Positions 56,006-64,000 of a stretch of 64,000 nucleotides of DNA are shown in pieces. Position 1 is the stretch's first letter. The number at the start of each line of letters is the position of its first letter. The position numbers and the translations under genes were made by a program. The notes under the pieces were generated by a model that saw only the letters and a program-made list of their open reading frames with translations, made no database searches and was not told where the DNA came from. The DNA is from Zygosaccharomyces rouxii (Eukaryota > Ascomycota > Saccharomycetes > Saccharomycetales > Saccharomycetaceae): positions 682,001 through 746,000 of the forward strand of contig NC_012990.1 of assembly GCF_000026365.1 (NCBI RefSeq), read 5' to 3'.

Positions 56006-57091
56006 ATGTTGAACGTCAGAATTCCAAGCATTGCTGCCAAATTGGCTCCATTGAAGTCATCTTCCGCTCTGTTACAATCCACTCGTATGGCTTCATCTCA
56101 AACGATGACCGTTAGAGAAGCTCTTAATGCTGCAATGGCTGAAGAAATGGATCGTGATGACGATGTGTTTTTGATTGGTGAAGAGGTGGCACAATACAAT
56201 GGTGCTTATAAAGTTTCAAAGGGTCTCTTGGATCGTTTCGGTGAACGTCGTGTTGTTGATACTCCAATTACAGAATACGGGTTTGCCGGTCTTTCGGTTG
56301 GTGCTGCATTGAAGGGTTTGAAACCAATTGTGGAATTTATGTCCTTTAACTTCTCCATGCAAGCCATTGATCATGTTATTAACTCAGCAGCCAAGACTCA
56401 TTACATGTCTGGTGGTACTCAAAAATGTCAAATTACTTTCAGAGGTCCAAATGGTGCTGGTGTTGGTCTTGGTGCACAACATTCTCAAGATTACGCGGCC
56501 TGGTACGGTGCTATCCCAGGTTTAAAGGTTCTTACTCCATGGTCATCCGAGGATGCTAAGGGTCTAATGAAGGCTGCCATCAGAGATCCAAACCCTGTTG
56601 TCGTTTTGGAAGATGAAGTTTTGTACGGTGAATCATTTGAAGTTAGTGACGAAGTTATGTCACCTGATTATGTGACCCCATTTAAAGCTAAGGTTGAAAG
56701 AGAAGGTACCGATGTCACTTTGGTTGCTTACACTAGAAACGTTGGTTTTGCCGTTCAAGCTGCTGAAATTTTGGACAAGCAACACGGTGTTGCTGCTGAA
56801 GTTATTAACTTGCGTTCAATTAGACCATTGGATATGGATACCGTTATCAAGTCCGTTAAAAAGACTAACCACTTGGTTACTGTTGAATCCGGTTTCCCAC
56901 ATTTCGGTGTTGGTGCTGAAATTGCAGCTCAAATCATGGAGTCTGAAGCATTTGACTATTTGGATGCTCCAGTTCAAAGAGTTACCGCTGCTGATGTCCC
57001 AACTCCATACGCTAAGAAGTTAGAAGAATTATCTTTCCCAGATGCTGATACCGTTGTTACCGCTACAAAGGAGGTCTTGTCCATTGAATAA
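56006..57091 (+). CDS. PDB1: pyruvate dehydrogenase E1 beta subunit Pdb1
   Basis: 361 aa, ATG at 56006 (S. cerevisiae YBR221C: 366 aa). It forms the E1 heterotetramer with Pda1 in the mitochondrial matrix. The first about 30 residues ([30 protein letters not shown]) are a basic, acid-free presequence. The transketolase-like domain starts with [42 protein letters not shown], with the TPP-pocket glutamate (LIGEEV) and [17 protein letters not shown]; the C-terminal domain includes [17 protein letters not shown]. Its neighbour YBR220C-like gene keeps the S. cerevisiae pairing. Confidence 0.97.
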   Translation: MLNVRIPSIAAKLAPLKSSSALLQSTRMASSQTMTVREALNAAMAEEMDRDDDVFLIGEEVAQYNGAYKVSKGLLDRFGERRVVDTPITEYGFAGLSVGAALKGLKPIVEFMSFNFSMQAIDHVINSAAKTHYMSGGTQKCQITFRGPNGAGVGLGAQHSQDYAAWYGAIPGLKVLTPWSSEDAKGLMKAAIRDPNPVVVLEDEVLYGESFEVSDEVMSPDYVTPFKAKVEREGTDVTLVAYTRNVGFAVQAAEILDKQHGVAAEVINLRSIRPLDMDTVIKSVKKTNHLVTVESGFPHFGVGAEIAAQIMESEAFDYLDAPVQRVTAADVPTPYAKKLEELSFPDADTVVTATKEVLSIE

Positions 57092-57558
57092 ATGTTGTAA
57101 TTCAATTTTTTTTTCCCTCTTCATGATAGAATAGAAAATTACCAATTTATGAGTTTCCGACATTATTGTTATTATTACTATTACTAAATTATTTTGTCTC
57201 AATTTTTCGCTACAGCCTCCAATGTTTAACGATTGTTTGTACTACAATTAGAAGAAATAAGGAAGAAAAAAGATAAAACTAAAACAACAACGTTAATTTA
57301 AATTTTGATGTTTTCAACATTATAGCGCAAATATTCATCATCACCTTCAGGAAATCCAGTTTAGATTCAAATTAAACTACCTGTCTATAATTTTTTTTTA
57401 TCTTTATTTTTATTAAATTATAATATTTTCGTCAGTGTCACCGTAGTGTCCGAACATCTTGTTCGACATGGCGAAGTGAGGTCAAAGAGTATACCAGCTC
57501 CAGCTCCAGTGAACTCTGAACAAGATAACCTGTCAATAAAGGCAATTGTACCCTCACA
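57092..57558. other. PDB1 to transporter intergenic region
   Basis: 467 bp, very AT-rich. A partial relative of the GTGTCAC motif (AGTGTCACCGTAGTGTC, 57434-57450) lies about 110-125 bp before the next ATG. No gene. Confidence 0.5.
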
Positions 57559-59226
57559 ATGGCAGGGAAAAAGAATTTAGCTAAGCATGATTTGCCTCAA
57601 TTTTACCTGTTGGTAGCCCTCTATTTCCTACAAGGTATACCTGTCGGGTTAGCATTTGGTACTATACCTTTTTTGTTAAAATCTATGGCAAAGGACACTT
57701 CATTTACAACCTTGGGGATTTTTTCGATTGCCACGTATCCATATTCTTTAAAGATTCTCTGGTCACCTATTGTTGATTCGATATATGATTCTAAAGTTGG
57801 CAGAAGAAGGTCATGGATTATACCCATCCAACTACTCAGCGGATCAATGCTGTTTATCTTAGGTTGGGCCGTTAGTAACAATTTGGTATTCAAAGGGGTC
57901 GATGATGCTTTTCACGGTAGACATACCAATGGATTACACGATTTAAATATTCTTACTCTAGCGTGGTATTTCGGTCTTTTGGTGTTTTTATGCGCAACTC
58001 AGGACATCGCAGTTGATGGATGGGCCTTAACAATTTTATCTGCCCAATCCCTATCCTATGCATCAACTGCTCAAACGGTTGGAATCAATTTGGGTTTTTT
58101 CTTATCGTTTACAATTTTTATTTCATTGAACTCAAGCGATTTCGCCAACAAATATTTTAGAAGTCAACCGCTAGAGCATGGCTTTGTTAGTCTGGGTGGT
58201 TATATGAAGTTTGCTGGAATTCTTTACATTTTGGTGACCATCTATGTGATTATGTTTACAAGGGAAAGGCCTTTAGATGACGTTTTACCAAGATTAGGAC
58301 CTTCGGCAGCCAAAAAATACGACGAATCTAAATATGCAGCGGAATATCCTGATGGAGATGCCATTGGTACTAGTAATAAGGCAAGTATCAAATATACTTA
58401 CAAATGCTTTGGCAGAATTTTGAAATTAAAATCGGTACAAACATTAGTATTTATCCATTTAACTTCTAAGTTAGCATTCCAATGCAACGAAGCAGCTACA
58501 AATTTAAAACTGTTGGAACGTGGATTTAAGAAAGAGGATTTGGCGGTGACCGTTTTAATTGATGTTCCATTCGAAGTGATCTTTGGATATTACGTCGCCA
58601 AATGGAGTTCAGAATCGAATCATCATCACCATTCACCTCGTCCAATAGTATCTCATAGAAACAGTTGGGTTAGATTTTTAGTGGGTGACCCAGGTATTTT
58701 AACACCTTGGCTTTGGGGGTTCTTGGGTAGATTAGCAGCAGCGGCTCTGGGTAGTTATGTGCTTAGCGTTTTCCCCAAAGATTCTCAAATTACCAAACCT
58801 TTCTTCCTTTTAGTCATTATCCAACATCTCCTGGGATCATTCATGAATACTGTGCAATTTGTCGGTATTTCTGCCTTTCATACACGGGTTGCTGATCCCG
58901 TAGTTGGTGGTACTTACATGACACTATTGAACACTTTAAGCAATTTTGGCGGTACTTGGCCACGCTTGATAATCATGTCAATGATTAACTATTTTACCGT
59001 TTACGAATGTTACGTGCCCGCGACAAATCATGCTATCACCTATCAAGGAGGTAGTATGGAAAGATGTACCGAAGGCCTTAATGGTAAACTCTCTATCCTA
59101 AGAGATGGGTATTATGTGACAAATGGTATGTGTGTGCTCTTTGGATTAATCCTTTATTTTGGATTCTTAAAGAAGAAGGCCCAACAATTGCAGACTATAC
59201 CGGTTGATTCCTGGCGTTGTTCTTAA
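57559..59226 (+). CDS. acetyl-CoA transporter-like membrane protein (SLC33A1/YBR220C family)
   Basis: 555 aa, ATG at 57559; the S. cerevisiae counterpart is YBR220C (560 aa, uncharacterised). It belongs to the MFS-type acetyl-CoA transporter family (AT-1/SLC33A1), which carries acetyl-CoA into the ER/Golgi lumen in animals. Family signs: QFYLLVALYFLQGIPVGLAFGTIPFLLK in TM1, YPYSLKILWSPIVDSIY near residue 65, ATQDIAVDGWALTIL near residue 148, and FVGISAFHTRVADPVVGGTYMTLLNTLSNFGGTWP near residue 440. About 12 membrane spans. Yeast transport activity is unproven. Its 3' end overlaps SCS3 by 32 bp on the opposite strand. Confidence 0.9.
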   Translation: MAGKKNLAKHDLPQFYLLVALYFLQGIPVGLAFGTIPFLLKSMAKDTSFTTLGIFSIATYPYSLKILWSPIVDSIYDSKVGRRRSWIIPIQLLSGSMLFILGWAVSNNLVFKGVDDAFHGRHTNGLHDLNILTLAWYFGLLVFLCATQDIAVDGWALTILSAQSLSYASTAQTVGINLGFFLSFTIFISLNSSDFANKYFRSQPLEHGFVSLGGYMKFAGILYILVTIYVIMFTRERPLDDVLPRLGPSAAKKYDESKYAAEYPDGDAIGTSNKASIKYTYKCFGRILKLKSVQTLVFIHLTSKLAFQCNEAATNLKLLERGFKKEDLAVTVLIDVPFEVIFGYYVAKWSSESNHHHHSPRPIVSHRNSWVRFLVGDPGILTPWLWGFLGRLAAAALGSYVLSVFPKDSQITKPFFLLVIIQHLLGSFMNTVQFVGISAFHTRVADPVVGGTYMTLLNTLSNFGGTWPRLIIMSMINYFTVYECYVPATNHAITYQGGSMERCTEGLNGKLSILRDGYYVTNGMCVLFGLILYFGFLKKKAQQLQTIPVDSWRCS

Positions 59227-60313
59227 TGGCATACCAATATAACCCTCCGGCTACTAAATATGCACATGCAAGACCAGACAGTTGTTCAGAGACCGTGTGA
59301 AATACCAAAGTGGTAACTATTAGGCTATACCACCAAAGTATTACAAGTGCAATCAAAAGTAGAACAGGATTCTCCCAAACAAGGTATCTGACACATATAA
59401 TGATAAATTTGATCAAACCTTGGATACATTCCCATGCAGGCAGGAAACCCACAACCCAGATTTTTTCACCAACCGTTTCTGGACGTCTTTGCATCAAATT
59501 ACGCAGCGGACTATTATCTAATAATGTAGTGAAGTAACTCAAGGGTCCCAGACCTTTACTAGATAATTTTGACCAAGCTAATGGTGCGAAAAAATCTAAC
59601 TCACCCAATAGAAACATTATCATCAGAGTATTGAGGAATATATGGCCCGATGGGTCATGCCCACCTTTCCAATGACCACCAGTCGCACGACATGCGGCGG
59701 AAGTGCTTATCTCTCTAACAGATTTTATACTATCATGAATGAAAATGTTAATTTCACTAGGTGAAACTAGCGGTTCTGTTGAATCTGATTTCTCGTTGGA
59801 AATACCCATCAATCGCCTAAGTGTCGCCAAAGTATGTGACGCCAGGTTGCCTTTTAATTCATCTTGTGTAGTCAATTGAAACCTTACCAAAAATGAATAT
59901 ATCTTGGATAAAGATCGAGATTTTCTAGAATCAGAATCCTGGAAACTCGAGTTCAAATTGCCATCAGCATCTAAGACGTCAAATCGACATAAACCACCAG
60001 TAGCTAAAAATATCAGATCCATTATAGGCGCAGTATGGAACCATAAAGCTTGTGTAAAGACGTACCACCAGGCAGTAAGAATCAAATAACGTGTGAAAGA
60101 TTGACGGTTAAATTTTCCATATCGATATACGCACATCCACATAACTAACGAAGTCCAAAACCAACCCTTCTTGACGAAGACAGTATTGATCCAACCATCT
60201 TTGTCGACTGAAGATGGATAAGAACTTAAGTACCCTAGAATATGTCCCAGTAGCAACGTCAAGGGACATAGAAACAATGTAATTATCCCAAACGTCCTCA
60301 CAGAGCGCTTCAT
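59195..60313 (-). CDS. SCS3: FIT-family ER lipid protein Scs3
   Basis: 372 aa from the ATG at 60313 (a TTG four codons upstream is rejected). FIT proteins are ER acyl-CoA diphosphatases needed for lipid droplets and membrane balance; S. cerevisiae has Scs3 (YGL126W, 380 aa) and the shorter Yft2. Both catalytic His motifs are present: DPSGHIFLNT (about residue 225) and FHTVSEQLSGLA (about residue 345). Six membrane segments can be drawn, the first at TFGIITLFLCPLTLLLGHILGYL. Length and the divergent partner MED31, as in YGL126W/YGL127C, favour Scs3 over Yft2. Confidence 0.93.
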   Translation of the reverse strand: MKRSVRTFGIITLFLCPLTLLLGHILGYLSSYPSSVDKDGWINTVFVKKGWFWTSLVMWMCVYRYGKFNRQSFTRYLILTAWWYVFTQALWFHTAPIMDLIFLATGGLCRFDVLDADGNLNSSFQDSDSRKSRSLSKIYSFLVRFQLTTQDELKGNLASHTLATLRRLMGISNEKSDSTEPLVSPSEINIFIHDSIKSVREISTSAACRATGGHWKGGHDPSGHIFLNTLMIMFLLGELDFFAPLAWSKLSSKGLGPLSYFTTLLDNSPLRNLMQRRPETVGEKIWVVGFLPAWECIQGLIKFIIICVRYLVWENPVLLLIALVILWWYSLIVTTLVFHTVSEQLSGLACAYLVAGGLYWYAIKNNARNQPV

Positions 60314-60440
60314 CTGGCTAGTCAATGCGCTTTCTTTGGTGTACTAATACCTTGTGTTAATTATCAAGAAGACTCGGACTTGTTGAAATAGTGTTGAAAT
60401 TCTACCATACGACAAGAATCGTTTGAAGAGTGCAAAAAAG

Positions 60441-60824
60441 ATGTCTGTGGAAGCTGATCAAGAGCCACCGGTCGCCGAAGAGGTTCCTTCGCTACCTACT
60501 AGATTCGAAGTTGAGTTAGAATTTGTGCAGTCTTTGGCTAATATACCATATGTCACCTACCTTTTAACGCAACAGCAACAGTTGTGGAAGGATCCCAAAT
60601 TTAAAAATTATTTAAAATACCTAGAGTATTGGTGTGAACCACCATACGCACTTTGTATTGTCTATCCAAACTGTCTTTTTGTGTTGAAATTGATCAATGG
60701 CTTTATGGAGAACTCTACGGTTAACGAAGATGGGCTGCTGGATGGCCTCGAAGACTTGCCCAAGGTACTACAAATGCAAGGTCCACAATGGATGAACGAA
60801 ATGGTCGACAGATGGGTTTCATAA
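60441..60824 (+). CDS. SOH1: Mediator subunit Med31 (Soh1)
   Basis: 127 aa from the ATG at 60441 (upstream non-ATG extension rejected), exactly the S. cerevisiae Soh1/Med31 (YGL127C) length. Mediator middle-module subunit bound to Med7. The conserved domain runs through [65 protein letters not shown]. The start is 127 bp from the divergent SCS3 start. Confidence 0.97.
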   Translation: MSVEADQEPPVAEEVPSLPTRFEVELEFVQSLANIPYVTYLLTQQQQLWKDPKFKNYLKYLEYWCEPPYALCIVYPNCLFVLKLINGFMENSTVNEDGLLDGLEDLPKVLQMQGPQWMNEMVDRWVS

Positions 60825-61031
60825 GGTGTCAAAGAGAAAGACTGGAATCAAATATAAAATCTTTCACTTTGAAAATTCTCGAAAAAAAAAGCGAGATAAT
60901 AGTGTCGAAAATGCCTTTCATACTTCTAGCGTTACTATATGCTATTGAATACTGATGAACACTGTCTTGCTTTGCCAATAATGCGCTAGTGATGTAAAAT
61001 AGAGATATTGTAGTGCTAGATAATTTTTTAA

Positions 61032-61078
<47 letters not shown>

Positions 61079-61359
61079 CAAAAAAAAAGGTAAATGCCTT
61101 GGAAAGTTTCAAGAGCCCTCGCTAGGTACCCAGGGTCGTCTTAAGATAAACTTGAATACCTTTATATACTCTATACTTTTACGATGATCATTATTCTTCG
61201 GCGCCAGTGTGACACTTCTAGCTCTATATCACCCTCGACGAAGGATTTTTTTTCAATGGTATCAGGGAAGAAGAAGAAGATGAGATGATGAATCAACTAG
61301 AAGTAATGGTTTCTAATATCGATAGCTTACCCCAATCCATCCACTGATTGTCCTCTAAT
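60825..61359. other. MED31 to GCD6 intergenic region with (ACT)n
   Basis: 535 bp. Contains the ACT microsatellite (61032-61078), a TATATA near 61162 and GCGCCAGTGTGACAC (61201-61215), the third copy of the inverted motif. No gene. Confidence 0.55.
61032..61078. repeat. (ACT)n trinucleotide microsatellite, about 15.7 units
   Basis: 47 bp of uninterrupted ACT repeat followed by a run of A, about 280 bp upstream of GCD6. Expected to be length-variable among strains. Confidence 0.95.
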
Positions 61360-63516
61360 ATGGCCGGCAAGAAGATTAAGGCTCATCCAAAGGAAGAGAT
61401 GGTCCAAGATGATCGTTTACAAGCGATTGTTTTGACGGATTCCTTCGAAACAAGATTTATGCCCTTGAGTAACGATAAACCAAGATGTCTACTTCCATTG
61501 GCTAATGTACCTCTACTTGAATACACTCTAGAATTTCTAGCCAAGGCGCCTGTTAAGGAGGTATACCTGGTTTGTTCAGCACACGCAACACTGATTAGTG
61601 ATTATATCGAAGCTTCCAAATGGAGTTTCCCCTGGTCACCATTTAAAGTGTTCACTATAATGTCACCGGAGGCAAGATCAGTAGGTGACGCTATGAGAGA
61701 TTTAGACAACAAGGGTGTGATAGCAGGAGATTTTGTGTTGATGAGTGGTGATGCAGTGACCAATTTAGATTTTGATAAATTCTGGGATTTCCATAAGAGG
61801 ATGCATGCAAAGGATAAAGATCATATTGTAACTACATGTTTGAGTAAAGCAACCCAATTTCACAGGACTAGAGCATTTGAACCAGCTTCTTTCATCCTAG
61901 ATAAATCTGATAACAGATGTCTTTACTACCAAGAAATCCCATTGCCCAGTTCTAGAGTGAAAACCTCTGTAGAAATTGATCCAGATCTACTAGAAGGTGT
62001 AGACGAATTTGTTTTGAGAAATGACTTGATCGATTGTAGAATCGATATTTGCTCACCATTAGTACCCGCTATTTTCCAAGAGAATTTCGACTATCAAATG
62101 TTAAGGTCAGATTTTATTAAGGGTGTTTTATCCAGTGATTTACTGCGTAAACACGTATATGCCTACATTACAGAAGAGTACGCAGCTCGTGTGGAGAGTT
62201 GGCAATCTTACGATAGTATTTCACAAGATTTCATTGGCCGTTGGTGTTACCCACTAGTTTTAGACTCCAATTTAATGCCAGATCAAACTTATTCCTACGA
62301 ATCAAATCATATCTACAAGGAGCAAGGTGTTGTATTGGCACAATCATGTAAGATTGGTAAATGCACTGCTATTGGTTCTCGTACTAAAATTGGTGAAAGT
62401 GCATTAGTGGAGAACTGTGTCATTGGCAGAAACTGTTATATCGGTTCAGGTGCAGTAATTAGAGACAGTCACATTTGGGACAATACGGTGATAGGTAACA
62501 ACAGTGTCATCAACCATAGTATTGTTGCAAGTGGCACTAAATTGGGTACTAATGTTGTACTTAACGATGGATGTATCATAGGATTTAACGTCGTGATAGA
62601 AGATGGTAAGGAATTACCTCGTGGTGTGAGAGTTAATGGTACGCCAGTCAAAGACTCGGAAGATAATGCATTTGGTCTTTCCGATGAGGAAGATGAAGAA
62701 GAAACCCCTGAGAAGGATAATCCTGAAATCGCATTTGAATTATGTGGTACCAAGGGTCGTGGTTACATTTATGAAGATCCACTTTCCGAAGATGAACATG
62801 ATTTACCGATTGGTGAGGAAATGGTCAGTGGATTGTCTCACCGTTTAGACGAAGTTTATTTGAGTGACAGTTCCATTTCTTCTGTCACTAAAAGTAAAAA
62901 GAAGCGTACAATGTCTACGAACAGTGCTTACACCGATAGAGAAGAAGATCCAACAGAGTTTGAAGATGAAGAAGATTTTGGTGTTGAAGGTGTTGCTACC
63001 GTAAAGAGAGCTATCGAAAACAACCACGATTTAGATACTGCTCTATTGGAATTAAACACATTGAGAATGAGTTTAAACGTTTCATATCATGAAGTGAGAA
63101 CCGTTACAGTTGTTGCACTTTTGGATAGAGTTTATCATTTTATCGCTACCCAAACGTTAGGTCCAAAGGATGCAGCTAATAAGGTTTTCACACGCTGGGG
63201 TCCCATGTTCCGCAGAGAAGCTTTTGATCCTGATGAATACGTAGATTTAATGAACATTGTCATGGAACAAGTTGTTGAACAAGAATTGGAGAAAGGTGAT
63301 TTAATTCTGTTCAGCGCTTTCAACGCTCTTTACGATAGCGATATACTAGAAGAGGAAATCATTTACGACTGGTGGTCTCACGTCTCGAAAGATCCAAAAT
63401 TCGACGATATAAAGAAATTGGTAGCTAAATGGATCGAATGGTTGAAAGAAGCGGATGAAGAATCTTCCGGTGAGGAAGAGGAGGAAGAGGAGAGTGAAGA
63501 AGAAGAAGAAAATTAA
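61360..63516 (+). CDS. GCD6: eIF2B epsilon subunit Gcd6
   Basis: 718 aa from the ATG at 61360 (TTG at 61348 rejected); S. cerevisiae Gcd6 (YDR211W) is 712 aa. It is the catalytic subunit of eIF2B, the GDP/GTP exchange factor of eIF2 in translation start. N-terminal nucleotidyltransferase-like domain (QAIVLTDSFETRFMPLSNDKPRCLLPLANVPLLEYTL, residues about 23-60), left-handed beta-helix of hexapeptide repeats about residues 325-430 (CKIGKCTAIGSRTKIGESALVENCVIG...), acidic linker, and C-terminal W2/HEAT domain with the final acidic-aromatic tail (IYDWWSHVSKDPKF...WIEWLKEADEESSGEEEE). Complete. Confidence 0.97.
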   Translation: MAGKKIKAHPKEEMVQDDRLQAIVLTDSFETRFMPLSNDKPRCLLPLANVPLLEYTLEFLAKAPVKEVYLVCSAHATLISDYIEASKWSFPWSPFKVFTIMSPEARSVGDAMRDLDNKGVIAGDFVLMSGDAVTNLDFDKFWDFHKRMHAKDKDHIVTTCLSKATQFHRTRAFEPASFILDKSDNRCLYYQEIPLPSSRVKTSVEIDPDLLEGVDEFVLRNDLIDCRIDICSPLVPAIFQENFDYQMLRSDFIKGVLSSDLLRKHVYAYITEEYAARVESWQSYDSISQDFIGRWCYPLVLDSNLMPDQTYSYESNHIYKEQGVVLAQSCKIGKCTAIGSRTKIGESALVENCVIGRNCYIGSGAVIRDSHIWDNTVIGNNSVINHSIVASGTKLGTNVVLNDGCIIGFNVVIEDGKELPRGVRVNGTPVKDSEDNAFGLSDEEDEEETPEKDNPEIAFELCGTKGRGYIYEDPLSEDEHDLPIGEEMVSGLSHRLDEVYLSDSSISSVTKSKKKRTMSTNSAYTDREEDPTEFEDEEDFGVEGVATVKRAIENNHDLDTALLELNTLRMSLNVSYHEVRTVTVVALLDRVYHFIATQTLGPKDAANKVFTRWGPMFRREAFDPDEYVDLMNIVMEQVVEQELEKGDLILFSAFNALYDSDILEEEIIYDWWSHVSKDPKFDDIKKLVAKWIEWLKEADEESSGEEEEEEESEEEEEN

Positions 63517-64000
<484 letters not shown>

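Noticed and set aside
55787..56082. Small ORFs around the PDB1 start (55787-55984 + and 55819-56082 -)
   Set aside because: No ATG for the first, no features in either, and both overlap the PDB1 promoter or presequence.

Overview
This is nuclear DNA of a budding yeast of the family Saccharomycetaceae. Every long ORF that I recognise has a Saccharomyces cerevisiae counterpart, introns carry the yeast signals GTATGT, TACTAAC and AG, and tRNA and snoRNA genes have yeast architecture. The species appears not to descend from the whole-genome duplication (WGD). From about 1 to 54.8 kb, single-copy orthologs of genes on S. cerevisiae chromosomes XIII (YMR119-YMR136) and XII (YLR028-YLR039) are interleaved in one row, and the genes kept as duplicate pairs in S. 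cerevisiae (EPO1/YLR031W, RPL15A/B, ADE16/ADE17) are present once. This fits the Zygosaccharomyces/Torulaspora group, but the genus is an inference.

Layout. 0-10.8 kb: GAT2, GID8, ERG29, two lineage-specific GPI-type wall proteins, REC114, JLP2, RRB1. 11-15.8 kb: RIC1, COX12, tRNA-Ala(UGC), DPI35. 15.9-39 kb: MLH2, POM152, SMF3, RSC58 (one intron), ECM16/DHR1, SAS2, RAD5, DLT1, STO1 (one intron, 25-nt first exon). 39-49.2 kb: EPO1 ancestor, PKR1, then a gene-poor stretch with a Ser/Thr-rich ORF lacking a signal peptide, tRNA-Phe(GAA) with intron, and a large secreted mucin-like protein. 49.2-54.8 kb: RPL15, ADE16/17 ancestor, the H/ACA snoRNA snR30 on the minus strand, ASI1. 55.3-64 kb: tRNA-Leu(CAA) with intron, then a change of synteny to PDB1 and a YBR220C-like transporter, SCS3 with MED31, GCD6, and the 5' part of CDC42, cut by the window end.

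Most genes are housekeeping: ribosome biogenesis (RRB1, ECM16, snR30, RPL15), nuclear pore and inner nuclear membrane (POM152, ASI1), chromatin and DNA repair (SAS2, RSC58, RAD5, MLH2), meiosis (REC114), metabolism and transport. Regulatory motifs fit these roles: PAC/RRPE at RRB1 and ECM16, URS1-like sites at REC114, and a 14-bp palindrome with Aft-type half sites at SMF3. I corrected several start codons from non-ATG to the first in-frame ATG.

I see no clearly new multi-gene system. The parts most worth a second look are the unannotated-type elements (snR30, both spliced genes, the recurring GTGTCACACTGACAC motif) and the fast-evolving secreted proteins near 5-7 kb and 43-48 kb.
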